Both the position numbers and the translations under genes were made by a program. A stretch of 56,494 nucleotides of DNA, taken from contig JBQMRR010000079.1 of assembly GCA_052174495.1 (NCBI GenBank), positions 1 through 56,494 of the forward strand, in the 5' to 3' direction. The notes below the pieces were generated by a model. It saw only the letters and a list, made by a program, of their open reading frames with translations, made no database searches and was not told where the DNA came from. Positions 1 through 10,419 of the stretch are shown here, piece after piece (position 1 is the stretch's first letter; every line of letters starts with the position of its first letter). This DNA comes from Arsenophonus sp052174495. Its GTDB lineage: Bacteria > Pseudomonadota > Gammaproteobacteria > Enterobacterales > Enterobacteriaceae.

Positions 1-180
1 AAAACTTTATATTTTATATATATAATTTATATTATTAATAATATTTTTGATAAAAATTGTAAGAAAATGTTTTCTTTTATTTTAAAAATAAGTTTTATTT
101 TATTTCCTTTCTTAATTAGAAAGGAGAAAGTAAACTGTTGCTTTTTTATTATTGCGATAATAAGTTTTATCTAAAAATTA

Positions 181-209
181 TTGACGACTTTATCATGGCG
201 CAGTAATAT
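181..209 (+). promoter_or_regulatory. Sigma-70-type promoter for tRNA-Pro
   Basis: TTGACG (181-186) and TAATAT (204-209) are separated by exactly 17 bases, a near-consensus sigma-70 promoter. The -10 ends 12 bases before the first base of tRNA-Pro, so transcription would start just ahead of the mature tRNA. In E. coli the corresponding gene proM is last in a four-tRNA operon; here no other tRNA is visible upstream, so the gene appears to have its own promoter or to have been fused to the operon promoter by deletion. Confidence 0.65.
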
Positions 210-221
210 GCATATCGTTTT

Positions 222-298
222 CGGCGAGTAGCGCAGTCTGGTAGCGCAACTGGTTTGGGACCAGTGGGTCGGAGGTTCAAATCCTCTCTCGCCGACCA
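222..298 (+). tRNA. proM: tRNA-Pro (anticodon TGG)
   Basis: A 77-nt cloverleaf with acceptor stem CGGCGAG/CTCGCCG, anticodon loop TTTGGGA (anticodon TGG), T-loop TTCAAAT and an encoded CCA end. It is nearly identical to E. coli proM. TGG reads CCA/CCG and, if modified, all proline codons. No neighbouring tRNA is seen and the next 300 bases hold no gene. Confidence 0.97.
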
Positions 299-599
299 AT
301 TTATTAGTGCTAATCTTATTCTAATTATTTTTTATTTCTGTCTAATTAATAATATCTACTTATTAGGTTGGTTAATTTTTTATAAGTCTAAATTTATTAG
401 AGATAAAGTTTTAATATATTTTGACTTATTCAAAAAGTATAATAAGTAATTCTACTTTTTCTAGTTTTTATAAAAACATAATAAAATAGTTATTAATTCT
501 GATATTTCTATTTTTAGAATATTAATTTTATTTTTTTGTTATTTTTTAGTGAAAAGAAGTTATAGACTTATTAGAAAATTTAGTATTCTCTACAGAATA
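299..599. other. AT-rich stretch without recognisable gene
   Basis: I see no open frame with a recognisable product, no strong terminator and no repeat-family sequence. Short open frames run out of the tRNA but are not supported as genes. Confidence 0.6.
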
Positions 600-756
600 G
601 TTTTACCCTATGAAGATTTATAATCTCTTATTCATCTTTAAATTGTATGTTGTTACCACCAGAGTCAGCAGGTCAACTCTCCTTAGGCAATTTCATTTTT
701 TTTAAAATAGACAGGGAATACCTTAAATAGCATTGAAAGGGTTATTTTAATTATCC
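600..756 (-). mobile_element. IS256-type element, 3'-end fragment (copy A0)
   Basis: This short block matches, in reverse orientation, the transposase 3' end and terminal inverted repeat of the IS256-type copies elsewhere (for example the start of the copy at 4255). It directly abuts the 5' end of the forward copy at 757. The two were either separate insertions or the product of an internal inversion. Confidence 0.6.
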
Positions 757-2052
757 TCATATCTGGTGTATGAAATTTCAGAGATGGTAGCGGTATCCTA
801 TTGATTAATTTTATGAATAATTTCAATAACAGAGAAATAATAACCATGAAAATATATCACAGATATTCGCGAAACCAGACATTACTTTAATCTCTTGCAC
901 GAACTATCCCTAATACTACTAGGGATCTGATAGATACCGTTGTTGAGATAGAGCTCAAATACATGTTGCAACAACATGCTCAAGCCCGCCTTATCTGCAG
1001 GTAGCCATGCTGTCGACCGTAATGATTATTTGTTATAGCAAATCATGCAGACAGGTATTGGGGAGTTGAGATTGAAGTGACTAAGATTAGGAGTAGGAGA
1101 ATTGGAACGACAACAGAATATACTCCGAGAACTCATTGATATCGTTTTATCTGAAACGTGTAAAATGGCGAAGAGTTCTAGCATAGTTATTTTACTGATA
1201 ACCACTGATAATTTTTATAAAGTTCTATGAACGATTCCCGGTAGAAGTAGATGGTCTCTCTGTAGAAACCTAATCAATAGAGTGAAACACCAATGCCTTG
1301 AAAAGAGTCCAAGGATTGGTAACTGGGTAATTTAAGCATATGCGTTACGTTTTTTCCTTAGCTATGAAGGCATAAGTCATTCTGTCAGGCAAGCTAATTA
1401 CCTTTACCTGCTAGTTAAAGCCTCGGGGGACTACGCATAGATGTAAAAGGAGCTCGTTATTCCCGAAGATGCTTATCAAGAGTTAAAAATCTAAATTAGG
1501 ACAAACTTCTCAATGGCCTGGAAACACGTGCCTTAAACGTATCTCTCAGGCTATGCCTTGCTATGGGCGAGATGCATTAGTTTTTGAAATTCAATAGTAA
1601 AGATATTTCAGTATACGTATTACCAACGGCATTAGTTACACAAAATAGCTAATGAGCTAGTTTCACTCCCAAAGGCATTCAACATCGAAAGTTAAGGTGA
1701 TCTCCGAGAGATCATGACTAAAGAAGAGCGTAATGCGCTAATAAATCCTTTGATGTTTTATTAGCAAAGTTTTAGCGTATTCTGAAGCGATGAAGAAACT
1801 GAAGAAAGATTGAGAAGAATGGCAGCCATTCTACGATTTCTTATCAGTGCAGTGGATATCATAAGAACGACGAATCTAATTGAATCAGCTTTTATGAAAG
1901 TAAAACTACAAAGTTAATGTACGCGAAGCACTGTGGCTTAATAAAATAACTTTTCAATGGTACTGAAGCTGCTTAAGGAAGAGTTTACCTGCTGACTCTG
2001 GTGAGAAATACATCTAATTTAAAGATAGAGAGCAGATTTATAAAATATCAGA
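757..2052 (+). mobile_element. Decayed IS256-type insertion sequence (copy A1)
   Basis: A forward copy of the most abundant repeat in the window. Translating across frameshifts recovers pieces typical of IS256-family transposases of the 'VVRNGY...QTGIGDVE...KVPKVRDRSG' type: VEIELKYMLQQHAQ near 945-985, VDRN.YL followed by QTGIGE near 1015-1070. The 3' end (about 1985-2047) is the inverted complement of the terminal sequence seen at 613-690. Many stops and frameshifts make it non-functional. Intact copies are usually about 1.3 kb with a DDE transposase near 400 residues. Confidence 0.75.
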
Positions 2053-2124
2053 GTGGAACGTGGCTTGATCGTTATATATTAAATTTATTAATAACTCTTA
2101 AGTAGTTATTTTCTTTTGTTCTTA

Positions 2125-3681
2125 TCATGCATGTATCTTTAAGTAGTGCTCAAAACTTATTTTATCTACTTGTTCAATTGTTAACTGTTTGCTAATAGAG
2201 GTCTGACGAGCATTAGTGAAGTCAGTTTCTGTTATCACTTCATAAGGTTCATTGCTTAATTGTTGATAATAGATTTTAGCTAATTGTAAACCATATTGAC
2301 TAATACTCTGTTCAATCATTGGTGATAATATTTGGCCAGAATAAGTAAGCTCTGGATTTTCAAGCATTAATATCAATTGAGAACAAATTTCACGATATCG
2401 TGTATTGCCACTAACATCTAATACATTAGCAACTCTGATTAAATCATCAAATAATATCTGCCCTACCTCTTTTAAGGGTCTCATTGATTCACTGCAACCA
2501 ACACCAATTATTTGTCCAGGTTTACGACCTTCAAGGATCACTCGATTCCAATTCATGCGACAACAATTTAATTCTCTTTCATCCATTACAGGTGCATCTG
2601 CTAATACACACCAGATTAAAAAGAGATCAAGAAAATGGATCTGAACTTCATCAATTCCAATGGCAGTAAATGGGTTAATATCTAAAGCTCTAATTTCAAT
2701 ATATTCAATTCCTTTTTTTAATAGCGTATCAGATGGCGACTCATTATCAATAAGAACTCGTTTAGGTCGAATTGGGGCATATAACTCATTTTCAATTTGC
2801 AAAATATTGGTATTCAATTGTAAATATTTGCCATCTTTATTATATATACCTAGTTTTGTAAACTCTGCTGAAGGCTGTTTTATCGCTTGTTTAAGGCCAG
2901 CAACATAAGTCGTTAGATCATTAAAGGTGATTTTTAGATCACTTTGAGATTTATTAGTATATCCAAAATCACTCATTCGTAGTGATGTTGCATAAGGTAA
3001 ATAATAGATTCCTTTAGTTGTCTTCTCAAAAGGAAGATGCTTAACATTTCCGTGTAAAAAAGTACCACAAATTGCAGGCGACGCGGCAAATAAATAGGGG
3101 ATAAGCCAACCAAAGCGGTAATAATTACGAATAAGTCGAAAGTAGCCAGCAGAAATTTTATCCTTACCACTTTTGGCATCCTTAACAGAAACCAAGGCTT
3201 GCCAAAATTCTATCGGTAAAGAAAAATTATAATGGATCCCTGCAATTGTTTGCATTAATGCTCCATAACGATTCTTTAATCCTTCTCGATATAAAGTTTT
3301 AAAACGACCAATATTAGAAATACCATATTGAGCTAGTTTAATGTTATCTTGGTGCTCTATAAAACAAGGCATACTTAATGGCCATATCAATTCATTATCA
3401 AGATGACGTACTGTATAACGGTGCAAGTCTCTTAAAAATGCTAAAACGTGCCAAATATTGTTATCAACTGGAGTAATGAATTCCAATAAAGCTTCAGCAA
3501 AATCAGTCGTGATCCATGGATGAGTTAATGCTTTTCCTAAACTATCAGGATGCGGAGTCTTTGCTAATCCGCCTGATGGTGTAACTCTTAGTGTTTCACG
3601 TTCAATGCCTCGATGAAGGCCATGTAATATATTAGGGCGTACCTCTAACCATGATAGTGCTTTTGATACATTCGGAATCAA
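2125..3681 (-). CDS. gshA: Glutamate-cysteine ligase
   Basis: GshA joins L-glutamate and L-cysteine with ATP, the first and rate-limiting step of glutathione synthesis in the cytosol. The 518-residue product has the same length as E. coli GshA and aligns end to end: MIP.VS.AL.WLE at the start, ERETLRV (about 27-33), ITTDFAEALLEFITPV (about 57-72), FKTLYREGLKNRYGALMQTI.G.HYNFSLP (about 127-157), YLPYATSLR (about 227-235), NELYAPIRPKR (about 298-308), GIEYIE.R.LDINPF (about 324-338). The start codon is TTG, preceded by GAGAGG at 3687-3692 with 5 bases spacing; E. coli gshA also starts with TTG. It lies downstream of tRNA-Arg/tRNA-Ser on the same strand as in E. coli (serV-argV...gshA). luxS, expected next, is absent. 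The reading frame is intact, unlike its surroundings. With gshB it completes glutathione synthesis. Confidence 0.97.
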   Translation of the reverse strand: MIPNVSKALSWLEVRPNILHGLHRGIERETLRVTPSGGLAKTPHPDSLGKALTHPWITTDFAEALLEFITPVDNNIWHVLAFLRDLHRYTVRHLDNELIWPLSMPCFIEHQDNIKLAQYGISNIGRFKTLYREGLKNRYGALMQTIAGIHYNFSLPIEFWQALVSVKDAKSGKDKISAGYFRLIRNYYRFGWLIPYLFAASPAICGTFLHGNVKHLPFEKTTKGIYYLPYATSLRMSDFGYTNKSQSDLKITFNDLTTYVAGLKQAIKQPSAEFTKLGIYNKDGKYLQLNTNILQIENELYAPIRPKRVLIDNESPSDTLLKKGIEYIEIRALDINPFTAIGIDEVQIHFLDLFLIWCVLADAPVMDERELNCCRMNWNRVILEGRKPGQIIGVGCSESMRPLKEVGQILFDDLIRVANVLDVSGNTRYREICSQLILMLENPELTYSGQILSPMIEQSISQYGLQLAKIYYQQLSNEPYEVITETDFTNARQTSISKQLTIEQVDKISFEHYLKIHA

Positions 3682-3826
3682 ATTAACCTCTCGTTATCCG
3701 TTTGTTATTTTTTCTTTTAAAAAGTTACTTTAGCGTAAATAAGCAGAATTGTCGCCCTCTAGCTCATCTAGAGGATATAATAAAAGTAATCGGTCATTTT
3801 TAATAAACATATTTTTATTTTAAAAT

Positions 3827-3857
3827 AAAAACCCTGCCGTTGATTGGCAGGGTTTTA
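3827..3857 (-). terminator. Terminator of the tRNA-Ser/tRNA-Arg unit
   Basis: A strong GC-rich hairpin (ACCCTGCC on 3831-3838 pairing with GGCAGGGT on 3846-3853) is followed on the minus strand by a run of T. It lies 10 bases past tRNA-Arg, so it ends the tRNA transcript before gshA. The flanking A/T runs mean it could work in both directions. Confidence 0.85.
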
Positions 3858-3866
3858 TTATATGAC

Positions 3867-3939
3867 GCATCCAGAAGGATTCGAACCTCCGACCGCTCGG
3901 TTCGTAGCCGAGTACTCTATCCAGCTGAGCTATGGATGC
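3867..3939 (-). tRNA. tRNA-Arg (anticodon ACG)
   Basis: A 73-nt body matching E. coli argV/argQ-type tRNA: acceptor stem GCATCCA/TGGATGC, anticodon loop CTACGAA (ACG), T-loop TTCGAAT. ACG would be converted to ICG and reads CGU/CGC/CGA. The next bases on the minus strand are G,T,C,A where E. coli has A,C,C,A. The discriminator would therefore be G and the CCA end is not encoded, unlike the other two tRNAs here. It may still work if a CCA-adding enzyme is present. Confidence 0.92.
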
Positions 3940-3949
3940 ACTATCAAAA

Positions 3950-4042
3950 TGGCGGTAAGGGAGGGATTCAAACCCTCGATGCAGCTATTAACCACATACT
4001 CCCTTAGCAGGGGAGCGCCTTCAGTCTCTCGGCCACCTTACC
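3950..4042 (-). tRNA. serV: tRNA-Ser (anticodon GCT)
   Basis: A 93-nt class II tRNA with long variable arm: acceptor stem GGTAAGG/CCTTACC, anticodon loop CTGCTAA (GCT), T-loop TTTGAAT and encoded GCCA end. It closely matches E. coli serV and reads AGU/AGC. It precedes tRNA-Arg on the same strand as in the enterobacterial serV-argV cluster. csrA, normally upstream, is not visible in 4043-4250. Confidence 0.95.
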
Positions 4043-4254
4043 ATAAAAATAGAAACGAGAAAATTTTAAATCATTTCTCTATTGGATGGCGCTCATATTA
4101 CTTTGCCATACATAGAAGTCAAACAATTTTCTAATCTTTTTACGTTCTTTAGTTGTTTGCATATTTCACAATCAAGATGAGTAGTTTAACAATGAAATAA
4201 ATAATATGCCATTGAATTATTAGAAAATATAGTATAGAGAGCTCTTAAGCCTCT

Positions 4255-5605
4255 CCTTCCCCTGCTCTGATACTTCATAAATCTATTCTCCATCCTTAAA
4301 TTGCATGTGATTATTATCAATAATCAGAAGATGAAATCTATTTAGCTGCGGTTTAGCATTTCTTAGCAGACGCAAGATGCTTGGATAAGCATTGAAATGA
4401 TTATTTTTTTGAACTACAGTACTTCATCTGTGCTTTTTATAGCCTCATTGTCATGAAAGCCGATTTAATTGGATTCCTCATTCTTATTGACGCTACAGTG
4501 CACTAACGGGAAAGCATAGAATGGCAGTTCTCCTTGATTTTTTCAGCTTTTATCGTTGTAAAATACACTAAAACTCTTACCAACCAAAACATAAAAGGAT
4601 TTATTAGCGGAATCATAGTTTCTCTGTTAGCGAAACTTTCGCAGCTTCATTAACAACTTTCGGTGCTGCATGCCTTTGTGAAGCGAAACTAATTTATCAC
4701 CTGTTTTGTGTAACTAATGGCGTTTAGTACTAATTATTCGTAAATATCTTTGCTATCGTATTCTAAAAATCAAAAGATCGTCTTTTCTAGTAAGCTTAGG
4801 AAATGGAGTTAAGTTACGTACTTCTGGTGATCCAGAAGTTTGGCCCAGTTTGCCTCTGACTCTTAATATCCATTTCGAGCGAAATGAAATTCTTAATATC
4901 CATTCGCAGTCCACGGCGCTTTAACCAGCAGGCGAAGGCGATCAGCTTCCTAACTGGAAGCTATATGTCTTCAGCCAAGAAAAAAGGTAACGCATATTGT
5001 TTAAATCATGTAGCTCCTATTGATTCTGTTCTTGAAGTTATTACTATTTCAGTCTTTTAATGGTGCTAGCAGAGAGATAATGTATTTTTTATCGAAAAGT
5101 ACCCATAGAGAGAGCTTTATGAAAATCGTCATTGAATAATATTTCATCTCTCGCAGTTTTATGCAGCCATAGTAGCAACTCTTCGTCGATTTTGTACGTT
5201 TCAGATAAGCCAGAGGCAAGCTCTTGAAGCATATTCTGCTGTTGTTACAATTACTTAATTTTGCACTTTAATCTCAACATCACCAATAGCACTTTATATG
5301 GTTCGCTATAGCACATAACTGTTACGGATAACGAATGACATCCGTAGATAAGATGATCTTGAGCACGTTATTCTAACATAGGTTTTAGTGCAGCCTCAAC
5401 AACGGTGCTATCATCTCCTTTGAATCATTATAGATGAGTTCATATACGAGAGATCAGAAATAAAATCTAATTTTGTAAAGAATACCTGTAGGTTAGAATT
5501 TTATGATATAAGTCTCTTTATTATTGAAATTGTTCACAAAATTAATAATTAGGATACGCCAGTATCTCTGAAACTCCATATACCAGAAATAAGCATAACT
5601 TTAAG
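4255..5605 (-). mobile_element. Decayed IS256-type insertion sequence (copy A2)
   Basis: A full-length reverse copy. Its lower-coordinate end matches the 3' terminal repeat (ATAAATCTATTCTCCATCC at about 4278) and its upper end matches the transposase 5' region shared with the copies ending near 10255, 29090, 44130 and 53515. The coding strand is broken by many stops and frameshifts. Confidence 0.72.
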
Positions 5606-6525
5606 TAAAAACAATTAGCTGGTCAATGATAAAAAGTAGACTCATTAATTTATGAGAATGGCAAAAATATACTAGCAAAACATCATTCAGATAGCGAATT
5701 AAAAGAAAAATGGTTAGAAGGAAAACTAATCAAAAAGCAAAAAAATTTTGCTAATTCTTCCTTAAAAAGAATTGTTTATTTATACCTCTTTAATAGCTAG
5801 TATTAATGTACAAAATTATGGCAATAGAATCTTAGTATTGACTAAATGTCTTTAACAATAGACTATTAATTAGCATTTTCTGATCCTAAAGTTATTAACT
5901 ATTACTGGCAATTGATCGGTCATGGTGCACAATTATTCCGCAATTATAATTTACCTATCAGGATAAAGGGAAAATTTTAAAACTACTATCAGCTTACTGC
6001 TTGATAGCAATATGCTAGATTAAATTTAAGCATTTACGGTCTCAGTCAACTAGATTTAGGTAATAAAAGTTTGACGTAACTCTAAATTTAAAGCCGATTT
6101 AAAATTATAATATTGTTAGATGACAAAAAATTGAATCTGCACTATGGATTTTTCTGCTTTCTAGAGCACCGCGCTGACAGAAATCGATTATTATCAGTTA
6201 AAATTTAAATTGGATGATATAAAACTGGTTTCTATCCAAGATAAAAACTAATTTTGCACACTCAACTACCGTAATAATTAAACAATTTATCTGGAAGCAA
6301 ATAAATATTAGTTTATTTACCTATTTTAGAGTACCAGTAACTTGAACTATTGGTAATCAATATTTAAATACGATATAATTAACTTAGTATCAAGAAAGAT
6401 AAAATATCAACCGATATTAAAAAAATTAATTGCCATGCTGATTAACCCATAATAAAAATCTACGCTAACGATTAATTGCAAAGTGTTTGGTTTAATAAAT
6501 TATTATAGAGACTTTTGTTGAATAG
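5606..6525 (+). pseudogene. Unidentified decayed gene
   Basis: I do not recognise this sequence. On the plus strand it keeps coherent stretches interrupted by stops and shifts, for example DPKVINYYWQLIGHGAQLF (about 5883-5940) and TEIDYYQLKFKLDDIKLVS (about 6180-6240), which look like former protein rather than random DNA. It belongs to none of the repeat families. It lies between an IS256-type copy and an IS481 fragment, upstream of fpr. Confidence 0.4.
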
Positions 6526-6529
6526 CCTT

Positions 6530-6736
6530 ATTCATGGCAATATAGCTACTCATGGATATAGTTAAGTGTAAAATATTATGATCATGAGACTCGGCGTTGT
6601 TAGGCAACTATAACATCTAAAATTAGAGATACTTTTCAACCCAATTAAAGAAGAAACTGCGTCTACTTTTAGTAAGTGTTATGGTATATCCAAACTTATT
6701 ATTACTAAAGGGAAAAATAAAATGATGCTGATATTA
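6530..6736 (+). mobile_element. IS481-type element, 5' fragment
   Basis: Matches the start of the IS481-type copies (for example 19905-20100): left end with GATATAGTT, then the N-terminal transposase region, read across shifts as R.RRQ.TI..KIR....S.E..A.L.K.YGIS. It stops where the RB element begins, at the same position at which five other IS481 pieces here stop. Confidence 0.65.
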
Positions 6737-7765
6737 ACTATGTTAGCGAAGGTTATTACTTTGTTCGAAGAGCAATTTGTAGTCATCTCTGTATTTTAAT
6801 TATTTTATTTCAAATAATCTTTCCAGGAAAGATTATTCTGTATATAAACAAATCTCTATCTTAGAAGCTACTATCCATCCTTTTAATTAGCTAATATAAT
6901 TCCAGATTTTAAATCTGAAATTCTTTATCAATAACTCTCTGATTATCTAGCCTTTTAGGCGATACTAACTAATATCCTGCTCTTCGCTAATAAAAATTTC
7001 GTACCATTTAGCTTCATCTGAAATAAAGAAGGGACTCTTTATATAGATGATTGAATTAAGAAAATGGATAACATGCTCTATATTAAATTATTCAAAATCT
7101 TATCGCTTACATTGACCCTATCAATATCGAGCAATTAAGACCGCGATTCCTTCTTTCCTTTATTTCCTACTCTCCCATATTTGCACTTTTCTATATGGAA
7201 CGTAACGTTTTATTTTTAAAGGATTTATGGAAAATATTCCGTTAATTTAAATAATACCCTTACTATATTAAGTTGGTTATCTTTGCTAAAGGAAGAAAGC
7301 AGTGTCGTAATTTAAATCCTGTTTTTAAATAAATTCTTTTTATTTTACTGATTCCAGTAAAATTAAGCTATTCAACATACATCGCAGATAACTAGAGGAT
7401 TTATCCTTCTTATGCAATTTCGCCAGAAAACTTCCAATCAGATTCTTAAATCTTTTCCTGTGATCGGGGATTTTATAACAATATCAGTCTAACCCTAAAT
7501 GAGTATCACCATCTGGAAATATGTTTATTGTGACAATATGAGCAAGATAGATTAAGTGAGTTGATTAAATGCATGAATCTACACAATCTGATAGATTGTC
7601 GTAGATCTAACTAATAAGATGTAGTTTTATGTTGGCATGATGTAATGAGAAGTCTTTTTGATCTATATGATGAGCGTTTCCTTTTATGCCAACCTCTATA
7701 TCAAAAATCCTTCATAATAGTATTATGAGATTTCTATCAACAATCTTTTGCCAAAATTGCTATAA
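6737..7765. mobile_element. RB element (unassigned, about 1 kb), copy 1
   Basis: One of seven copies of a repeat bounded by inverted ends related to CTATGTTAGCAAAGGTTATT (left end at 6737, inverted right end near 7740-7765). I could not assign it to an IS family: no intact frame survives in any copy. The paired ends and the constant length near 1 kb argue for a transposable element. It abuts the IS481 fragment on its left. Confidence 0.6.
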
Positions 7766-7882
7766 TTTTATATTATAAGGAATAAGTCATAACTTAACTG
7801 AATAGTTAAAATGCATTATCGATAATGATTTTTCCTAGTTTGATATAATATGACCAAACATTAACGCTTTATTTAAAACATT

Positions 7883-7888
7883 GGGAGG
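7883..7888 (+). promoter_or_regulatory. Ribosome binding site of fpr
   Basis: GGGAGG, 8 bases before the ATG at 7897. This is one of the strongest Shine-Dalgarno matches in the window and fixes the start. Confidence 0.85.
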
Positions 7889-7896
7889 CCAGTAGT

Positions 7897-8643
7897 ATGG
7901 GGAATTGGGTAACAGGAAAAATCATTAAAAATCACAAATGGACAGATTCATTATTTAGTTTAATCCTCGAAGCGCCAATTAAATCGTTTATTGCTGGGCA
8001 ATATGCTAAACTTGCGCTAGAAATAAATGATCAGCGTATTCAACGCGCCTATTCTTATGTTAATGCACCCAATGATAATCAATTAGAATTTTATTTAGTC
8101 AGCGTAGCGGAAGGAAAACTAAGCCCACAATTTGAAACATTAAAACCCGGTGATTCTATCTATATCACTGAAGAGGCATCAGGTTTTTTTGTATTAAAAG
8201 AATTGCCTGATTGTGAAATTCTTTGGATGCTATCGACAGGTACCGCAATTGGACCTTTCTTATCTATTTTGCAATTTGGTGAAAATTTAGCACGATTTAA
8301 ACAAATTATCCTAGTGCATGCGGTACGTTACGCTGAAGATTTGAGTTACTTACCATTAATGAAAATACTTGAAAAAAAATATCAAGGAAAATTAAAAATT
8401 CAAACCATTGTAAGTCGTGAAAAAAAAACTGGATCACTCACCGGTCATATTCCAGCACTAATTGAAAGTGGTCAGCTAGAACAGGCAGTAAAAGAAAAAA
8501 TTGATCTATCAACCAGCCATGTTATGCTTTGTGGTAATCCACAAATGGTTAAAGATACCCAACAACTACTAAAAATACAAAGAGGAATGGATAAACACTT
8601 ACGCCGTAAAGCAGGTCAAGTTACCAGTGAACAATATTGGTAA
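7897..8643 (+). CDS. fpr: Flavodoxin/ferredoxin-NADP(+) reductase
   Basis: Fpr is an FAD enzyme that moves electrons between NADPH and flavodoxin or ferredoxin in the cytosol. It feeds radical-SAM and other Fe-S dependent enzymes and is part of the superoxide response in E. coli. The 248-residue product has the family length. The FAD-binding domain carries RAYSYVN (50-56); the NADP domain carries STGTAIGPFLSIL (about 113-125) and LCGNPQMV (about 210-217). The C-terminus ends in YW, the terminal Trp stacking on FAD. ATG start with a strong Shine-Dalgarno. Flanks are only decayed elements; glpX, its usual neighbour in E. coli, is not seen downstream. The frame is intact and identity to E. coli Fpr is visible along its length. 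Confidence 0.97.
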   Translation: MGNWVTGKIIKNHKWTDSLFSLILEAPIKSFIAGQYAKLALEINDQRIQRAYSYVNAPNDNQLEFYLVSVAEGKLSPQFETLKPGDSIYITEEASGFFVLKELPDCEILWMLSTGTAIGPFLSILQFGENLARFKQIILVHAVRYAEDLSYLPLMKILEKKYQGKLKIQTIVSREKKTGSLTGHIPALIESGQLEQAVKEKIDLSTSHVMLCGNPQMVKDTQQLLKIQRGMDKHLRRKAGQVTSEQYW

Positions 8644-8929
8644 GCGATAGAAAGTAAAAATTAATTAACTAAGATATAGTTAATTTGCTAAATTTTGTCA
8701 TAACAATTTGTTTTATCCAGACCTTTAAAACTATTGCAATATAAAATAATATAGAGAGCACCTATAAAAAAGGTAGGAGAATCGTACAGAATGTAACCCA
8801 CTGCTAAAAATGGGGGTAGATAAATTAACAGCGATAGAAATCGCATAAAAATTAAAAACAACTAGCTACTAGCTTTGCTACGATCATATAAATGTTTAGT
8901 AAAAATTACTGCCAATGGATAGAGCAACA

Positions 8930-10255
8930 GGAGTTATTAATAAATCTGCTGCATGATAGTCAGCATTTCAGAACTCTCCTTGGCTGCGTTTCTAACTTTT
9001 CTGAGCAGACTGTAGCAACTCAGGTAGTATTAAAAGGGTTGCTTTCCTCGAACCAATAATAGTGCTTCGATATCGGATTTATAGCCTAACACTGTCACGA
9101 AAAAGCTAATTTAATTGAATTCATCGTTCTTATGATGTCTAGTGCACTAATGGGAAGCTGGAGAATACAGGCATTCTCTTCGGTCTTTTTCAGTTTCTTT
9201 ATCGCTTCAGGATACTTGCTGAAAAATCTTGTAATAAAACATTAAGGGCTTTTCTCAATGGCATCAGTCCTCTTTACTAGTATAACTCCCGTAGTTGACC
9301 TTAATTTTAATTGTATGCCCTTGAAAGTGAAGCCAGCATATTAGCTATTTTATGCACCCAGCAGCATTTCTGCTGCATGTTCGAGAACATCTTTATGATT
9401 ATATAATTTAAAAACTAGTGACGTAGTGCTTCCCATAGCAGCCATGGGAGATGTAGTTAAGCCATCCCTTTATCTAGTAGGGCATTAAAAAGTTAAGTTA
9501 AGTACGCTTCTGATGCTTGATAAGCATCTTTTACCGCAATAAGCTCATTATTATCCATGATCAATGATGCCGATAATGATCAGCAGGCAAAGGCGATCAG
9601 CTTGCTTAACAGAGAAACAGTATTAATGCCATTTGGCAAGAAATAAATATAGCGGTATCGCTTAAATCACACAGGCACAAACGCATTACCTATACTCTTC
9701 AAGTCATCGCTATTTTAGCATGGTGATGATACTCCAGAAAAGACCATATATTTTTTATCAAAAATCTCCCTAGAACTTAGTGAAAATAACAGATGGATAT
9801 AGATAGAACAGTCATGAGAGCAACTCTTCGCCATTTTAGACGCTTAGATAAGGAGGGTAGAATGCGAGGGTGTTGAGGTATATTCCGTTGCTGCTGTAAT
9901 CCCTGATCTTAGGCACTGTATTCTCAACATAGTTAATATTCATCTGTATGGTTTGCTACGGTACATAATCGTTACGATCGATAGTATAAAAAGCCGCCCG
10001 TTGACAAGATTGAACTGAGTATGTTGATCAATATAACTTTGAACTCCTTCTCAACATTAGTTCCTATAACCTTCTCCTGCCGGCATCATGGATGGTTTAT
10101 GGAAAGAATCAGAGGTGATATTTTGTTTCGAAGGAATACCCGTAAATTAGACTTTTAATGATATATCATCTCTCTATTGTTAATATTACTCATAAAATTA
10201 ATCAACAGGATACGCCATCCTTCTCTGAAGCTGTTTCTATACACAATTGAAAATA
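8930..10255 (-). mobile_element. Decayed IS256-type insertion sequence (copy A3)
   Basis: Full-length reverse copy. It aligns along its length with the copies at 18520, 27740, 42775 and 52165. The 3' terminal part lies near 8940-9060 and the 5' end near 10200-10250 (AGGATACGCCA..CTCTGAA). No frame survives. The 290 bases between fpr and this copy hold nothing recognisable. Confidence 0.72.
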
Positions 10256-10419
10256 ACTCAAATAGGTATGCAAATAGAGTAATAATAAATTTCAACTATA
10301 CAATATATAGTACGGATATTAAGATGTTTAGACATCTAAATAAATAAAAATATAAATATGATACTTATTCTTATTTTAACCAATTTCAATAAAAAAGTTA
10401 AATTTAATGGAGTAATCTG

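Noticed and set aside
255..449. 64-codon open frame running through tRNA-Pro
   Set aside because: Overlaps the tRNA and has no recognisable product.
2405..3179. Several small frames opposite or within gshA
   Set aside because: Shadows of the well-supported gshA frame.
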